Below, piece by piece: positions 11,458 through 23,410 of a DNA stretch of 64,000 nt (its first letter is position 1; the number at the start of each line of letters is the position of its first letter). Source of the stretch: Telmatactis stephensoni. Lineage: Eukaryota; Cnidaria; Anthozoa; Actiniaria; Isophelliidae. A model generated the notes under the pieces. That model did no database searches. It worked only from the letters and a program-made list of their open reading frames with translations, and was not told the DNA's origin. The translations under genes were made by a program, and so were the position numbers. The stretch covers positions 231,001-295,000 of the forward strand of contig JALIZF010001561.1 in NCBI GenBank assembly GCA_029948255.1, written 5' to 3'.

Positions 11458-12515
11458 AGCGATCGTTTTATATTGCATTTATAAAATATTTTCGCCGTTT
11501 TTGAGCGAACCATGTCTCTGTCCTCTGATATCAACATGGTAGTCAGCCAATCAGCGCGCGCGCGTTTTATCTCCAGTATTTTATATCGAATATTTGCTCT
11601 CAAAAACATAAAATATGAAATGTACTGTATTACATTTTACATAAATGTGTTAAATGTGTTATATTTTACATAAATGTGAAACAGACGGCGCGGTGCTGTG
11701 ACCGTGTCAGTGCCCTGATGTCCGTAAAAACACTTGAAATTCCTGATGCATAAACCGTGCCATAACCTTGCGGTGCCGTTTTCTTTTACTCTTTTCAGTA
11801 TTGTAATGTACTGTATGTAAATTAATTAAGACTGTTTAGTCCCAGCATGTGTCTAGACTCTGCTGTGCGTGGATAAGGTCGCTGGACGGTGTGAGATGGG
11901 GAGCTGAAGTCACACCCATGGGTTTGTTAACCACACCTACATTCTAGTTCAGATTTGGCCAAGCACCGCGTTTATACTTTAAGACGGGATAAAAGATATT
12001 TAGCAAGCGTACTCAACCATTGTGAAACAGCAGCGTTATATATATTTCCCAATCTATATCTTTATTAATACATATAGGTACTGATTTATATGCCAAAGTA
12101 GAGCACTTAATAGTCAGGAAATGGTTGGGTAGATTCGGTTCGGCGCCAAGGCTAATGACCGGAGGTCGAAATCTAATAACCAAAACATTCAGCACTCACC
12201 AGATAGGAACTGTAAACAAATCCTAGCTAAATAGAAAAGGGGGTACTTTGAGGGCTTTGAAAATTCATGGATTTTACTCTAAACAGGTTTTACAAATTTA
12301 TTTTAAATCCTAAAAACCGAATCCTGTCACGCTTCAGATCCACATTTAGGATATACCTCCTCTCTCTCTCTCTGTGTTTAACTCAAATATAATTGCACGT
12401 TACTTTAGTTTTATATTTGTTATTAGAGGGATTTAATTTTATCATTCTTGTAGTTTTTACCACTCTATAACTCGGTTTCCATGAAAACCAATTTTGCTAA
12501 TGATGGAAATATTTT
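11458..12515. other. Intergenic, no gene seen
   Basis: No supportable gene. About 11,690-11,790 is a degenerate copy of the CGGTGCCGT/CCGTGCC foldback family that is intact at 62,313-62,465. At 11,850-11,970 there is a weakly related piece of the duplicated promoter flank (TGTCTAGACTCTG, CCACACCTACATTCTA). Confidence 0.45.
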
Positions 12516-12524
12516 CCCGCGTCC

Positions 12525-13932
12525 AGCATGTATACAATTTGTCTGCGCATGTCTGTGTTTTGGGCTTGAAATTCATTTGCATATCGAATGCAAGAAATTT
12601 TATGTTGACACGGAATATTTGGCTGGCTATCTCGTTCTTCAAAATTATGTTCAACAACCGAAATACTAAGACAACTGAAACATGAGCAGTCTACCTACCG
12701 CTAGTGCGTTGTGGATAATTATCCAAACTGAAGGCACTCCAGATGGGAAAATATCGCGCGTCAAAGTTAGTAGAAAGTTGTGAGAAGAACCAGAACTCCT
12801 CACTTTCGAGTAATATTGTGGGCGCTAAATTTATATGTAAGGTACGTTAAGCAGTGAAAGCCATTAACAACGAGTTACTGTGTAGATTAGACCCGATAAG
12901 GGTATGCTAGACTCCATCGATCGTTTAATAATTAGCCATGTTTACTGGAATGTCGTACTTTTTCGCTCAAAATTCTTGCAATTCACTTTCAAAATTTGAC
13001 ATCTGAGACTGCGCCCCCCAGCAAAATTATTTAGTAATTTGCTTTTTCCACGTTTCTTTCTTGCAAAACTGAGCTTTTTTAGTCCAAACTCGTGGTCCCT
13101 ACATGTGATCCAAAGCATTTTTGTGAACGTGTTTCCAAGCACGTTGTTTGCATGCAAATTTCAGCGATGAATTTATTGCTCTTTTATAAAGTATAAAACG
13201 CTGCTTCATACGGCCCAAACTGTATGCCTTACCATGTATAAAAATAGGTCATTAACTTCTAGATAAATGTTGCAGATTATAAAATATAGGCTACCGAATT
13301 TAGTCAATTTTAACAAGGCTTGAACTCGACTGTAAACATTGCTTGAAATCACATGGAGGGACCAGACGTTTCCAGCAAGAAAGCTCTGTTTTACAAGAAC
13401 GAAGCATGGAAAAAGCGTATTATTAAATAATTTTGCTGGGGGGCGCTGTCAAAGATTTAAAATTTGCAGAATGAATTGCAAGATTTTTGCGCGAAAAAGT
13501 ACGACATTCCAGTAAACATGGCTAATTATTCAACAATCAATGAAGTCCAGAGTACTCTTATTGGATCCAATTCAAACAGTACCATGTTGGTAATGACATC
13601 CATTACTAAATTTACCTTATACATGAATTCAACGCCAACATTATAACTCGAAAGTGCGAAGTTCTGGTCCTTCTCACAACTTTCTACTGACTTTGACGCG
13701 TGATATTTTCCCATCTGGGGTGCCTTCGATCTGGATAGTTATCCACAGCGCACTAGCGGTAGGTAGACTGCTCATGTTTTAGTTGTCTTAGTATTTCGGT
13801 TGTTGAACATAATTTTGAAGAACGAGATAGCCAGCCAAATATTCCGTGTCAACATAAAATTTCTTGCATTCGATATGCAAATGAATTTCAAGCCCAAAAC
13901 ACAGACATGCGCAGACAAATTGTATACATGCT
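12525..13932. mobile_element. 1.4-kb foldback transposon with 9-bp target duplication
   Basis: Nearly the whole element is two inverted arms of about 0.65 kb around a centre near 13,230. The left end AGCATGTATACAATTTGTCT pairs with the right end AATTGTATACATGCT. The arms are diverged copies (for example GTGCGTTGTGGATAATTATCC against the complement of GGATAGTTATCCACAGCGCAC), so this is not an assembly mirror. The 9-mer CCCGCGTCC directly flanks both ends (12,516-12,524 and 13,933-13,941). A 9-bp duplication with very long inverted ends is like Mutator-type foldbacks. No transposase frame is evident; frames on both strands are mirror images. Confidence 0.85.
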
Positions 13933-14360
13933 CCCGCGTCCAGCATTCACAAGCACCCAAAATGCATTGCGTGCGTCTATGTAACTCTCCAGGCCACGTC
14001 GGCCATTTTGTGTTAAGCATGAACGTGTGTGGATGCATCTACGTCGTGAACCTACGCAATCCTCAATTATCTACAGCTTAGAGCTCCATAAACAACTAGT
14101 TATGGATTTTCTCTTAATTTGCAAAATGTTTGGATGTAAGACATAGATTTCATAGCATATCTTAACGCCGTTACATGGCTTCGCCGACAACTACGATGCC
14201 AAACGAAGACAAAGCTACGCAAATTTACAACGTGGACTGAAGAGAGAAATTAAAAGAGTCATTTGGTCTCTAGACATACTTTGGCTCGCCGTGGTAAAGC
14301 TCAGGTAAAAATTCCATCAGTTCTAGAATACTGTTTCATCATATTGCATGCACAAGTGAA

Positions 14361-14654
14361 ATACACTTATTTCAAAAGACGTTGTCAGTCGCAGTTCAAA
14401 GCAACAAGCGTCAAGCCCAGACCGAAATGAATATTGGTTTGGTGCTGGTAATATATTCAAATATAAGACTCGTTAATTAACAGAATTCAGTACACTAGCT
14501 CTACTAACAAGCACGTGAAAATGCCTGCATTTTGTAATTAGTTAAAAACAAGTCTGATTTGAATACATTACCAGCATAAAACCAGCATTCATTTCGCTCT
14601 TAGCTTGACAATTGTTGCTCTGAACTGCGACAACGTTATTTGAAATAAGTGTAT
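14361..14654. mobile_element. Foldback MITE
   Basis: ATACACTTATTTCAAA and GTCGCAGTTCAAAGCAAC on the left pair with GTTGCTCTGAACTGCGAC and TTTGAAATAAGTGTAT on the right. Inner arms CGAAATGAATATTGGTT and ACCAGCATTCATTTCG also pair. Confidence 0.8.
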
Positions 14655-14820
14655 CTGTAACTACTGCTTAAATCGGGCATTGCTTGCATGCAATGATTGC
14701 CGAGATGGTTGCCAAAACTGATATATTTTTAGTCCTTCTAAACTCTCGTACGAATCAAAAAAGCATATTTTAATTTGGGCGGTTGTGAGCGCTTAATTAC
14801 AAATTGCATCTCATTAAATA

Positions 14821-15075
14821 CAGCTATTTCGAAAAACGTTGAATACTGAATACTGCATTCTGCTTACTGAATAGTGCATTAAAAGACCAAAATGTCTTGT
14901 AGTTCAGTATGTTTTGGAGATGGCATGGTGAAAATCCTCTATAACAGCTATAACTAGGCAAATAGGTGGCAAAACGATAACGGAAACGATCAAAAAAGCA
15001 ATTTGTAAGTCTTGGAATGCACTATTCAGTATGCGGAATGCAGTATCCAGTATTCAAAGTTTTTTGAAATAGCTG
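14821..15075. mobile_element. Foldback MITE with TA flanks
   Basis: CAGCTATTTCGAAAAACGTT...GAATACTG on the left pairs with CAGTATTCAAAGTTTTTTGAAATAGCTG on the right, including GAATGCAGTAT against ATACTGCATTC. TA lies immediately outside both ends, which suits a Tc1/mariner-type TA duplication. Confidence 0.75.
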
Positions 15076-15723
15076 TATACTGAATAAACCAGTTACACCT
15101 TTCTGTAATCGACTGTATATCAGTTATGATCTTAGTTATGATATAGATAATGACGCACGAGATGCAGAAAAATCATCGAATACCGTACTACCCCGCGAAC
15201 ACATCAAGTTTTTTTCTTTTTCATGGCAACAACAACAACAACAGAAACAACAACAACAACAACAACAACAACGTCTATCTTCCATTCCAAAAAGGTCTTC
15301 CATTCAGGTTGTCAATTCTGACTCAGTGGGGAAAGGTACGGATTATCCTTCAAAACTAGCTTACTCGGGCTAAAAATAACGTTTTATTGATGAATTACTT
15401 TTGCATCGACTAATACTACACTTATATCATCGATCAGTTCTTTTTTGTTAGCAAAGCAAAGCGCGCGATATTTTCGAGCGACTTGATTTTTGCAAGTATA
15501 TTTTATAGATACACGCTTCTTCACGTACCTTGGAAGTGGCCCTATAATCTACCGCAGTGTCCTGAAACAGGTCAATGGTTCTTCTGTTCGAGGAACGCGC
15601 TACTTTTCGACGCAAAATTTACGTTTTCTGCAATACATGCATTGGCCGTCTATGCGTACCCCATACTTAGTCTATAATCTAATTAAAATCATTCCCCCTA
15701 ATATCATATGATAGTTCTTTTCT
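15076..15723. other. Gene B 3' flank, CAA microsatellite
   Basis: No gene seen. A CAA-type microsatellite lies at 15,225-15,272. No AATAAA close to gene B's stop could be recognised, so the 3' end of its transcript is undefined. Confidence 0.4.
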
Positions 15724-18700
15724 CTATGCAACTACAATAAGTTGAACAGGCTCCATGACAATACCAACGCCATTGTTAAACGAGATAGACACCATGGCTG
15801 TGTCACCAGCACCGATCTTGGCATTTCTTGGTGTGCGGAAAACCACTCTGAAAAACCCCCACCTACCACGCCTTACATGACGGGTACTTCTTGATACCTG
15901 ACTGGCATATCCTAGTCTGTCTTTGACGTTAATCTTCAGCTTTGGGCTTGCGGCCGCATTGAAGATATAGAACGTTACAACTGACCTTTGTCCTCTGCGT
16001 AGAGTAAAGTCTTTATCAGATCGCAATACTTGCAGTAGGATGTGTTTAGGCTCGATTACGTTACGAGAAATACGTTCAAAGGCGTTTCCAGCTTTGGTGG
16101 TTCCTTTGAGTTTGAGTTTGAAGGGTCGGGAGGGTGGGGTGAATGTAGCCACATAACGCGTTCCTCGATCATCTGGTGTCAGAGGGACATTTCTGATGTG
16201 TTCGCCATATTTGGTGATGAGTTCTAGAACGACTGTGTTTTTGCGGACTTTGTGATATCCTGCTATCGTCAATACCAGTTTAGTTTGTCTGCCTGTTGAT
16301 AGAACATATTGAATCCTTCAGTTTTATACTAATTTGTCTTTTACTCTCCGCCCGCGGTCTAATTTTAAATCAATCCCTTTTATTTCATCACTGTATCTTT
16401 CGCTCGTTCGATTATCTTGGTTTCCGATGCTTTATTTTCTATGGCGTTTCTCTCCCCATTCGGTATTTTTAAAATCAATTCATTTTTACGATAAAGGGTA
16501 GAGTAGAGACTGTCAAACGTACTCTAGTATTTAGGTGAGTCCCTCAACACGTACACAACTAAAGAATGACTCTAAGGGGAGCTGGAAACGGAAACAACCT
16601 CACTCCATCAGTGGCCCGTTCCGATAAAGAAGGTATTTACGCGTGTCTGTCTTCTCTCTCAGAGGAGCTATAGGTAAAATCCCACCCTCTCAAAAAACCA
16701 TCCTTAATCAGTGCTCCGTCTAACGTGAATTTAAAGCACACTTAACGAGCTATTCTCTTCTTTCACAATACCCATAATTCCCACTGTTTTGAAGGGTAGC
16801 CATTGCCATTAATTACAAAATGACAAAAGACAAAATGGCGGCGCGATGACAATGCAGCTCCCAAAATCTCATGACGATAACTTGACAATATACATTAAGA
16901 GACCATAATACAAAGAGAGGGAAACTAGTATTGATGTCGGCGCGATGTTGGCGGCGCTTTAGGGTATTTTTGGTAACAGGAAGTTGACGGGGCCATCGCG
17001 CGTACAATGAAGTTCAACCTTACGCTTTACTCGCGAACATCGCACAGACATCAATCTATGAAGTTTCGCTCTCTTAAGGCCATTCTCCAGTTCTCGCTGA
17101 AAGCACTCACAGCGAGCTAACGAGTACCCGTTGGGAATAAAGTCTATTGTTCAAAATTTCGCTGCGAGTAAAAATGACCGCTGCGAGTGATTTCTTCGAT
17201 GAGTGGAGAATCTGCTTAAGTGATATGTCTATTACTCTTACCTATTAAAGGATCAGACACGGGCATTCCAGTAACTGGTCCAGGTACCGATTGTACGAAG
17301 AAGTGTTCAAAGTCAATATTCGTATCGCTGGTTGACTTAACAAAGTAATTGTGGGTTCCAGCAGAAGGTGGAATGACCAATGTCCACGTTCCCACTTTAG
17401 GTTTCGTGATTTCGTAGATCGATATTTTTGACATGGACACTTTCCCTGACGTTATCTTGACTCCTGGTAAAATGAATGAAAACAAACCCGTTTGTCTCAC
17501 ATCATACGCACGCATCGTGGTTATTGTATTGCGTTGCGTTGCGTTGCGTTGCGTTGCGTTGCGGTGTATTGTGTCGTGTGACAATGACAATGAAAATGGC
17601 ATTTTTTTTTCTATATAGCACCATTATTTTACACATTTTTTCAAATCAATTTAACGTTATTAAAGGTGGTGCAAGCTAGCTGAATCAACCAGAGGTTGTT
17701 CGAGTCAGTTAGCTTCCATCAATAAGTTTGCTGTTTTGTGGTCACGTAAGAAGAGAAAATTGTCGTGTCGTGTCGTGTCGTGTTGTGCTGTGCTGTGCTA
17801 TTGCGTGCTGTGTTGTGTTGTGTTGTGTTATGTTAGCCGATAAGACTCGTATAAGAATGAGACAGAAAACTAGTGAATTAATTCAAAAATACTCGTTCTT
17901 ACCTCGAGGATCGGTCAAAGAGATTGCTGCTCCCTGATTTGGACGTTCAGTTGTGATACAAACAGATATCTTTTCAATTGAGTCATCTATCTTAATTCTG
18001 TATCTTCGATCTCTAACAGCTCTGCGCTTCTTTCGATTTGACACATTAGAACCAGAACTAATGATGTTAGAACCACCTAAAACGCTTCCGGTGAAGCCAG
18101 TAAGCTGTTGCAGTTCGTGATGGTTCTCAAGACTCAGCACTTGACCGGAAGTGGCGTCTGCGATGTCCTGGAACGGTTTGAAAATTCCCTCTTTACAAGT
18201 TGTACCTAAAAACATGAAAAGGAGGCAAGATGTGAGCACTTTTGGTGTGTAGAATGCCGCGAAATAACAGATATGCACATTTTAAAAGTTGTATGACTGA
18301 TCGCAGATAAAACGTGTTCAGCGGTCGCAGCGTTCCTATGGTAACCACACCAAACGGTATCAAGGCCTGGGTCACTCGCTAGTTGCTTAAAATTCGGATA
18401 AAAAATATTTTGAGGACACAAAACATTTAAATGAACATTTTCTTTGATAAGGTACTAAACGCTATGTCCTTAATTTTTTGAAAGTACTTTTATGATGTCA
18501 CGTGACCTGATGACGTCACAGTCAACAATTATTGTATTGTAAACTTCAAAGCACAATGCGGAGTATAACTTAAGACTCCAAAGTGACCATCCTAGGTTAT
18601 GAGCCTTAATGTACCTTACAACATCAAGAGACCATAATATTAAGAGAGCGAAGCTCAGTATTGATGTCTGTGCCATGTTCGTGGCGGCTAAGGCTATTTT

Positions 18701-21700
18701 TAGTAACTTCGCCATCGCGCGCGCAAGGCACTTAAACAATAGAATTCAAACGGTCCCTTCCGCGCGCACGCCAAAAAGCAAATTCTATTGGTTGAGGGCC
18801 TTGCGCGCGCGACTGGCGAAGTTACTAAAAATAGCCTTAGCCGCCACGAACATGGCACAGACATCAATACTGAGCTTCGCTCTCTTAGTATTATGGTCTC
18901 TTGACAACATACAATCCGCAAAACCTGACTACAGTATTTCTTTAGGGAGATAAAGCCCAAAACAGGTCACGTGACTTCCACTATTTTCTTTTAAGATTTG
19001 ATTAACTCAACAATGTTAAGTGCAAGACAGGTTTGGCGAATTGTATGTATATTAATTCTATTGAAGTGTGCCTACCTGTTGTGAAGAAATTAATAGTAGT
19101 TCCCTGTATTTGTGCCATTTCTTTTATCTCTTCGATATTTTCGACAGACGCGTCTTTGGCTGAGGCATCGGTAAAGACGTACAGCGGTGACCCCCAATCA
19201 GGTCCTTCATCCGGGTATATTGCATCTAAAATTCCTTTCATAGTCAACTCAGGGCAATCACCACCTCCATCAGCACGTAACTTACTGATTGCTTCGACGA
19301 ACAAAGCACCTTCGCTACTATTTTTAAATATCACGGGTCCAGTAACTGAAAAAAACAACAACAGATAAGTCATTATTGGGAATCCCTGTGTTTTGATTAA
19401 GAAAAGGAGCGTGGAGCTGAACCAAGAACTAACTTTTATCCAATTTCATCCGAGCACTCATTCTCATGGACCTCTTGAACATCTTATGAAATTCCATAAG
19501 TTTTGCAGGTCTTGGTTCAACACCATGCTCCTTATATTAATCAAAGCACTGGGATTCCAGCAATGACATCGGTTGATCGAGAGGTAATCTTCTCAGTTAG
19601 GACTGTGCAAGCTCAGAGTCAAACTGTCCTTTGCTTGCGGGGTGACGTGTTGTTCATAACTAACGTGCTTTAAGGTATGAAATTAATACTGCATGTTAGA
19701 ACCCCATGTTAGATACTGAGTATGCGCCTTAGGAGACTTGTCTACATTTGCTACTGACAAATGTAGACAAGTCTACAAAGAGCAAGTGTAGCTCAGTTGG
19801 TTAGGTCGATTTTGATTTCCAGTGACCTCACACTTGTTTCGACTTCTTTCCATTCTGTGTAGCTTAAAGTAGCTTTAAATACCCTTAAAGGAGAACTGAT
19901 GGAGAGAGGGGGTAAAGAGCGCGCCGTCGGCTTGGAGACCAGCTTTTAGGTAAAGGGACAACCGACGCTAAATATTAATGCTTTACCTTTTTTTACGAAC
20001 GGAAAATGGAAAGTGGAAGATCATTTTATAATTCAACTGATAGAACCTGCCGAGTAATTTCATGATGTTATTCGACTGGCACTTCTGGAGTAGGCGGGAA
20101 GAGGATAAGAGGCGAAAGAAGCACCGGCTCACCCTTCCCTTCCCTTCCCTTCCCTTCCCTTCCCTTCCCTTCCCTTCCCTTCCCTTCCCTTCCCTCCCCT
20201 CCCCTCCCCTCCCCTCCCCTCCCCTCCCCTCCTCTCCCCTCCTCTCCCCTCCCTTCCCCTTCCCTTGCCTTCCCTTGCCTTCCCTTGCCTTCCCTTCCCA
20301 TTTCCCTTTCCCTTCCCTTTCCCTTCTCCTTCCCCTCCTCCTTCCCTGAGAGGTGGCAGCGCAAGCTATTCAACAAAGGAAGATCTCAAAAGTAATCTGA
20401 GGTGCGCGTCGGGGAAACTAGCATAATCGAACATAAAGGTCATCCGATTAGGAAATGTTGCCAAAAGCGTGCCCTAACAAACATCTCACACTTATATATA
20501 CCTTTTTAACATTTCGTAGACAATTTTTATTGTGGAGGGACAGATATGCAAATGAGTCACTCACTTACGCACTCACTCGCGCACTCGTTCGAGTATCACT
20601 GTAAACTTTCCAGCTCTAAAGTAAAGGTATGGGGCACCTACATGATCTGTATCCTGTTATCACCTTAGGAAAGAACGGCTTAAGATTATATTTACACGAG
20701 AAATACATATACGAACTATCCATTTTGGATCACACAGTAGGTGGTCCTATTCATTACTATTATATTACTATATATACATTACTATATATTTACTATACTT
20801 ACAGGGATCATTGAAGGGTGACAGTACGTAGCTAACTGGATTCTGTCGTGGGTAATTAATAACATCTACTGCTATACTTTTTGCAGTTTCTATTTCCTCC
20901 CTCATACTTCCTGTCGTATCAATAGCAAACATCAATGTTACATCTCCCATAACAGCCATAAATTCATCAAACTTAGTAGGACCCAAGGAGTGCTTGAGAT
21001 CATTTATGAAACTTGATGCTTGGTTTGGTGTAGAGCGTTTAGGTCGTTTACTTGCGTCACGTTTGATATCGTACAACGTTTGTCCAAGTTTATTGCGAGC
21101 ATACTGAAACATTCTTTTCTGCACTGCTAAGTCGATAGTACTCTTTGCTGATTGTAGGGTAGATCTTTTATTTCTTCTGAATCTCACGGTTGCTTTAGCT
21201 TCGGCGACACCTCGTTCAATGGCGGTGAGAGCTTCGAGGAACTTGTTGGATGGGGTTGTTCGTCGCTTGTACGTCTTACTTTGTTCAATGTAAGTCAGCT
21301 TTTTTTGTGGAACCAAATGGGGTGTCATTCCCAAGGTAAGCTTGTGCCGTGGAATACTAGTGTGCTTGACCATATGGTCCATGGACGTCATTTTAAACGA
21401 TCCTCCACCACCTCCTCCTCCTCCAGCTTTTCCTGAATGTCCTCCAGATCCTGAAATACTTCCTCCTCCTCCTCCTCCTCCTCCTCCTCCTCCTCCCACT
21501 GGCCTTCCTAAACTATGAGGAATTATCTTAACAGGCCGTCCTCGTCTTGGTGGAACTGGTCTGGATTTAGGTATCGAAGGAGGTTCAACAAGGCTTGGCT
21601 TTAACACTTTGACTGTTCGCTCGGTGCCACTAGAGTACTGCATGAGTGTGTCGCGTGCAAAGTTAAAGTCCGAAAAATCCATGGTAGATACATGGCTGGT

Positions 21701-21748
21701 TATAACGAGCACAAGCCCTACCAGCACTGTTCCTTTCGGTAGCAGCAT
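15724..21748 (-). CDS. Gene B: secreted vWA (hemicentin/VWA7-like) protein
   Basis: Five exons: 21748-20803, 19345-19076, 18205-17903, 17463-17242 and 16292-15724. All are GT-AG, every junction is phase 1, and the total is 2310 bases (769 codons plus TAG). The signal peptide is about 1-22. A Pro/Arg-rich stretch leads to poly-Gly (85-96) and a Gly/Ser module (SISGSGGHSGKA, then Gly). RPKR is at 235-238. The vWA domain starts near 267: MIDAS DTTGSM 277-282, GGGDCPE 342-348, and [10 protein letters not shown] with Asp 375. Exons 3-4 continue the hemicentin-like head (DIADATSGQ, then PKVGTW...NIDF). Exon 5 holds the C-terminal beta-rich domain in one piece. It is paralogous to gene A throughout. 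The product is an extracellular protein, probably matrix or adhesion; its ligand is unknown. Confidence 0.85.
16886..17075. mobile_element. Degenerate foldback related to 18,625-18,903
   Basis: In gene B intron 4. TTAAGAGACCATAATA...GAGAGGGAAACTAGTATTGATGTC and the far arm ACAGACATCAATCTATGAAG...TCGCTCTCTTAAG match the two arms of the intact element in intron 2, but the centre is diverged. Confidence 0.65.
17527..17573. repeat. GCGTT-type pentamer microsatellite
   Basis: TTGCG repeats in gene B intron 3, just outside the exon 4 acceptor. A related GTGTC/GTGTT-rich tract lies at 17,763-17,830 in the same intron. Confidence 0.8.
18625..18903. mobile_element. Near-perfect foldback element in gene B intron 2
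   Basis: CAAGAGACCATAATA...GAGAGCGAAGCTCAGTATTGATGTCTGTGCCATG on the left is mirrored by CATGGCACAGACATCAATACTGAGCTTCGCTCTC...TATTATGGTCTCTTG on the right. The arms extend through GGCTAAGGCTATTTTTAGTAACTTCGCC. The 7-mer ACAACAT flanks both sides (18,618-18,624 and 18,904-18,910), as expected for a target duplication. Matching frames on both strands come from the symmetry. Confidence 0.9.
19371..19566. mobile_element. Foldback MITE at the duplication breakpoint
   Basis: CATTATTGGGAATCCC...TTTTGATTAA and AGCGTGGAGCTGAACCAAGA on the left pair with TCTTGGTTCAACACCATGCT and TTAATCAAAGC...GGGATTCCAGCAATG on the right. The tandem duplication (see 19,386-24,914) starts inside its left arm. The second copy at about 21,870-22,010 lacks both outer tips. 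Confidence 0.75.
19786..19925 (+). mobile_element. tRNA-derived SINE copy
   Basis: It starts with GCAAGTGTAGCTCAGTTGGTTAGG, which contains an intact A-box (TAGCTCAGTTGG). It continues with TGACCTCACACTTGTTTCGA, TAGCTTTAAATACCCTTAAA and GGTAAAGAGCGC. The B-box region is shortened compared with the 32,300-32,492 copy. It lies in gene B intron 1. Confidence 0.7.
20131..20345. repeat. CCCTT/CCCCT polypyrimidine microsatellite
   Basis: About 210 bases of pure C/T on the plus strand, first CCCTT units, then CCCCT, then mixed. Frames on both strands (Ser/Pro/Leu or Gly/Glu/Lys-rich) are low-complexity artefacts. The duplicate tract is at 22,618-22,771. Confidence 0.95.
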
Positions 21749-22266
21749 TGTTTTGTTCCTTCTGGTATGTTGAGTTGTCCTTTGACTTTAAATCATAAAT
21801 GTCGACAGAAGTCTGTTATTTAAAACGGGTTATCGGATAACGGAAGCAGCAAGAACGGAACAAAGGATCTGTGCTTTGATTAACAAAAGTAGCGTGGGGC
21901 TGAACCAAGAACCAAATTTTATCCAATTTCATGCGAGCACTCATTCTCATGGACATCTTGAACATCCTATGGAATTCCATAAGTTTTGCAGGTCTTGGTT
22001 TAACACCATTCAACATTTGTACGTGTTATTTTGTACAAATATCACTCGTGGTATTTATGACAATTATGTTTTATCTATAGAAATTTGCTGATAATTTTCA
22101 AATCACGAATCCCTATTTTCTCTACTCATCTTCTATCATTATTAGAAGGTGAGTAGAGTAGCCAATCAGAATACGAGATTTGCAATTAGAATACTAGTAG
22201 ATTTTTACTACTTCATGTTAGAAACCCATGTTAGATACTGAGCATGCGCCTTAGAGACTTGTCTAC

Positions 22267-22410
22267 ATCTGCTACTGTGAAGCTCAGTTGGTTAGGTCGA
22301 TTTTGATTCTCAGTGACCTCACACTTGTTTCGGCTTCTTTCCATTCTGTATAGCTTTAAGTAGCTTTAAATACCCTTAAAGGAGATCTGATGGAGAGAGA
22401 GGGTAAAGAG
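22267..22410 (+). mobile_element. tRNA-derived SINE copy (duplicated)
   Basis: Same remnant as 19,786-19,925, carried along by the tandem duplication: AGCTCAGTTGGTTAGGTCG, CTCACACTTGTTTCGGC, TAGCTTTAAATACCC and GGTAAAGAGCGC. Confidence 0.65.
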
Positions 22411-22617
22411 CGCGCCGTCGGCTTGGAGACCAGCTTTTAGATAAAGGGACAACCGACGCTAAATATTAATACTTTACCTTTTTTACAGAAAATGGAAAGT
22501 GGAAGATCATTTTATAATTCGACCGATAGCACCTACCGAGTAATTTCATCTGATGTTATTCGACTGGCACTTCTGGAGTAGGCAGGAAGAGGATAAGAGG
22601 GGGAAGAAACACCGGCT

Positions 22618-22771
22618 CACCCCTTCCCTTCTCTCCCCTCCCCTCCCCTCCCCTCCCCTCCCCTCCCCTCCCCTCCCCTCCCCTCCCCTCCCCTCCCCTC
22701 CCCTCCCCTCCCCTCCCCTCCCCTCCCCTCCTCTTTCCTTCCCTCCCCTTCCCTTCCCCTTCCTCTCCTCC
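22618..22771. repeat. CCCCT polypyrimidine microsatellite
   Basis: CCCCT pentamer array, the duplicate of 20,131-20,345 but with a different repeat make-up (almost only CCCCT), so the array has turned over since the duplication. Confidence 0.95.
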
Positions 22772-23115
22772 TTCCTAGGAGAACTGGCAACGCAAGCTAT
22801 TCGACAAAGGAAACTCAAAACTAATCTTAGGTGCACGTCAGGGAAACTGTAGCATAAAGGTCATCCGATTAGGAAATGTTGTCAAAAGCGCGCCCTTACA
22901 AACACCCCACACTTATATATACCTTTTTCAACATTTCGTAGACAATCTATATTGTAGAGGGACAGATATGCAAATGCGTCACTTATCAGATTTATTAGAT
23001 TTACACGAGAAATACGTATATGAACTATCCATTTTGGACCACATGCATAGGTGACCCTTGTATGTTATTACTATTATGTTACTATTTATTACTATACTTG
23101 ATGTATTTGTATAGG

Positions 23116-23276
23116 AAATCGCACGATCTTGAGTACAATTCGGAATTAATAGGTACGAGTAATGTTTTGAAAGTTCTCAAAATAGGACGAGCCTTTAGGC
23201 GAGTCCTATTTGAGAGTTTTCAAAACATTACGAGTAACTATTAATTCTGAATTGTACGAGAAGATCGTGCGATTTT
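23116..23276. mobile_element. Foldback element in copy C intron
   Basis: AAATCGCACGATCTT...GTACAATTC...GGAATTAATAG and GTAATGTTTTGAAA...CTC on the left are mirrored by GAGAGTTTTCAAAACATTAC and CTATTAATTCTGAATTGTAC...AAGATCGTGCGATTT on the right, with AGGACGAGCCT/AGGCGAGTCCT at the loop. It is absent from the corresponding place in gene B's intron 1. Confidence 0.85.
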
Positions 23277-23283
23277 TTATTTA

Positions 23284-23398
23284 TAATACACTATCGTTGC
23301 CATAGCGACTTAATAGGTACTCTACAGAGTACAATTAACGATATAATTGTACTCCTCTCGTCCAATCAGAATCGAGTAATTTTGTATAGTGTATTATA
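23284..23398. mobile_element. Small MITE next to the copy C splice donor
   Basis: Terminal inverted repeats TATAATACACTA and TAGTGTATTATA, with inner AGTACAATTA/TAATTGTACT pairs. Its right end lies about 12 bases from the exon 1 donor of copy C. Gene B has no such insertion. Confidence 0.75.
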
Positions 23399-23410
23399 AA
23401 ATATACTTAC

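Noticed and set aside
12481..14081. Pairs of near-identical peptides on opposite strands
   Set aside because: Mirror frames of the 1.4-kb inverted repeat, not two genes.
19786..19860. Possible functional tRNA gene (A-box match)
   Set aside because: Only a D-arm/A-box match. There is no acceptor-stem pairing or proper T-arm, and the shared body downstream marks it as a SINE.
20062..20376. Overlapping 95- and 102-codon frames (Pro/Ser/Leu- or Gly/Glu/Lys-rich)
   Set aside because: They are translations of a CCCTT/CCCCT microsatellite on opposite strands inside gene B's intron 1. The same holds at 22,546-22,852.
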